From Candidatus Bathyarchaeota archaeon (lineage in GTDB: Archaea > Thermoproteota > Bathyarchaeia > Bathyarchaeales > Bathycorpusculaceae): DNA of 5,541 nucleotides. Location of the stretch: the NCBI GenBank assembly GCA_030673805.1, contig DAOVIH010000066.1:1-5541 (forward strand), given 5' to 3'. The number at the start of each line of letters is the position of its first letter. The first letter of the stretch is position 1. Shown one piece after another: positions 5,128 to 5,541 of the stretch. The position numbers were made by a program, and so were the translations under genes. The notes beneath the pieces are model-generated. The model was not told the origin of the DNA. It saw nothing but the letters and a program-made list of their open reading frames with translations, and searched no databases.

Positions 5128-5541
5128 GCTCTTTCGTTGTGTCAAGGTTGAGTGAGCAATGCTTGTCAAATAACCGACTACATAGCCTTCTGCTAAATCG
5201 TTAGTCGGAGTTAACGGAATTTCCCTTTCAAATAGACCCCAGTAAGAACTGTCTTACAAAAACCAATCAGCTATGGGTTTAGTGTTCAAGCTGTCAATCG
5301 TGCTGTCAAATATTCCACCGATCAATTCTTTTGTATTCTTGTCTATAATCAACCCCTTTTTTGGAGTTACGGAGATTCTTTCTACAGTATTTATTCTTCA
5401 AAATTGCTAAACTGCTTTCATCAATTCTTTTTTGTCAATTTGAAGAGCTTTGGCTATCAGAAAGTGTGTTTTGTCGATGCTTCTGTATCACCTAACAATT
5501 GTTAAAAAATTGTATCCACAGATTTTTAGCAAAAACTCATC
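5128..5541 (-). pseudogene. Decayed minus-strand protein gene, 5' part beyond the window, family unrecognised
   Basis: Reading the minus strand from the right edge in a single frame (138 codons) gives protein-like segments broken by stop codons at 5488-5490 (TGA), 5407-5409 (TAG), 5398-5400 (TGA) and 5254-5256 (TAA), ending at TAG 5125-5127. Between the stops are 26 codons containing DKTHFLIAKALQIDKKEL, 47 codons containing VTPKKGLIIDKNTKELIGG and KPIADWFL, and 42 codons containing YWGLFEREIPLTP and TNDLAEGYVVGYLTSIAHS. All lie in one frame, with a mixed soluble-protein composition, which is unlike random AT-rich DNA. A shift of one base near 5150 would give an alternative end, TTKELEDF, stopping at 5114-5116. 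Three different stop codons argue against recoding by selenocysteine or pyrrolysine and for loss of function by point mutation. I do not recognise the family. The gene is convergent with TFS. Confidence 0.5.

Noticed and set aside
5174..5208. Inverted repeat CCGACTA ... TAGTCGG with a 21-base loop
   Set aside because: The stem is only 7 bp, the loop is long, there is no oligo-T after it, and it lies within the protein-like reading of the decayed gene, so coding history is the simpler explanation.
5290..5309. Direct repeat GCTGTCAA, two copies 12 bases apart
   Set aside because: It corresponds to repeated Asp-Ser codons in the decayed minus-strand reading (FDSTIDS). There are too few copies for a CRISPR array or regulatory repeat.
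5125..5490. Internal stop codons as programmed selenocysteine or pyrrolysine insertion
   Set aside because: TGA, TAG and TAA all occur in the same frame, and no single recoding system explains all three. Decay by mutation is simpler.
5493..5504. Perfect 12-bp palindrome TAACAATTGTTA
   Set aside because: It is an AT-rich short palindrome with no promoter or repeat partner beside it, within a stretch read as degenerate coding sequence. This length is expected by chance in AT-rich DNA.

Overview
The window comes from an archaeal chromosome. It carries an archaeal-type Dph2, a Csl4-type exosome subunit with a zinc ribbon, RNA polymerase subunit L (the Rpb11 homologue) and transcription factor S (TFS). 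These are markers of archaeal translation, RNA decay and transcription, and have no bacterial counterparts in this form. Base composition is moderately AT-rich by eye, and the promoter-like sites are BRE/TATA in type (A-rich followed by TTTAAA or TTTATT). A TACK-type lineage such as Bathyarchaeia would fit, but that is an inference from the general look of the proteins and not a demonstrated placement.

Layout, all clear genes on the + strand: the 3' part of phosphoenolpyruvate synthase (ppsA, 1-1359, 5' end outside the window); dph2 (1431-2432), first radical enzyme of diphthamide synthesis; a METTL5-like adenine methyltransferase (2393-3097) overlapping dph2 by 40 bp; a 117-bp gap with a promoter-like element; csl4 (3215-3826), whose end overlaps the start of rpoL (3816-4097) by 11 bp; a gap of about 400 bp; a strong BRE/TATA-like element at 4445-4459; TFS (4503-4856); then about 685 bp without an intact gene.

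The genes fall into functional pairs. Dph2 modifies translation elongation factor 2, and the METTL5-like protein probably makes N6-methyladenosine in small-subunit rRNA, so the first overlapping pair acts on the translation machinery. Csl4 is the cap/RNA-binding subunit of the archaeal exosome and RpoL is a core RNA polymerase subunit, so the second pair joins RNA degradation to transcription. TFS, in its own probable transcription unit, rescues backtracked polymerase.

The two apparently empty stretches are not featureless. On the minus strand from the right edge of the window to about 5128, one reading frame gives protein-like segments interrupted by four internal stop codons of three kinds, which looks like a decayed gene whose upstream part lies outside the window. 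A weaker signal of the same kind lies at 4089-4343, convergent with rpoL. No new defence, mobile or CRISPR system was seen. The window is mostly conserved archaeal housekeeping DNA, and the gene remnants and a few atypical residues in TFS, RpoL and the methyltransferase are the points worth checking.
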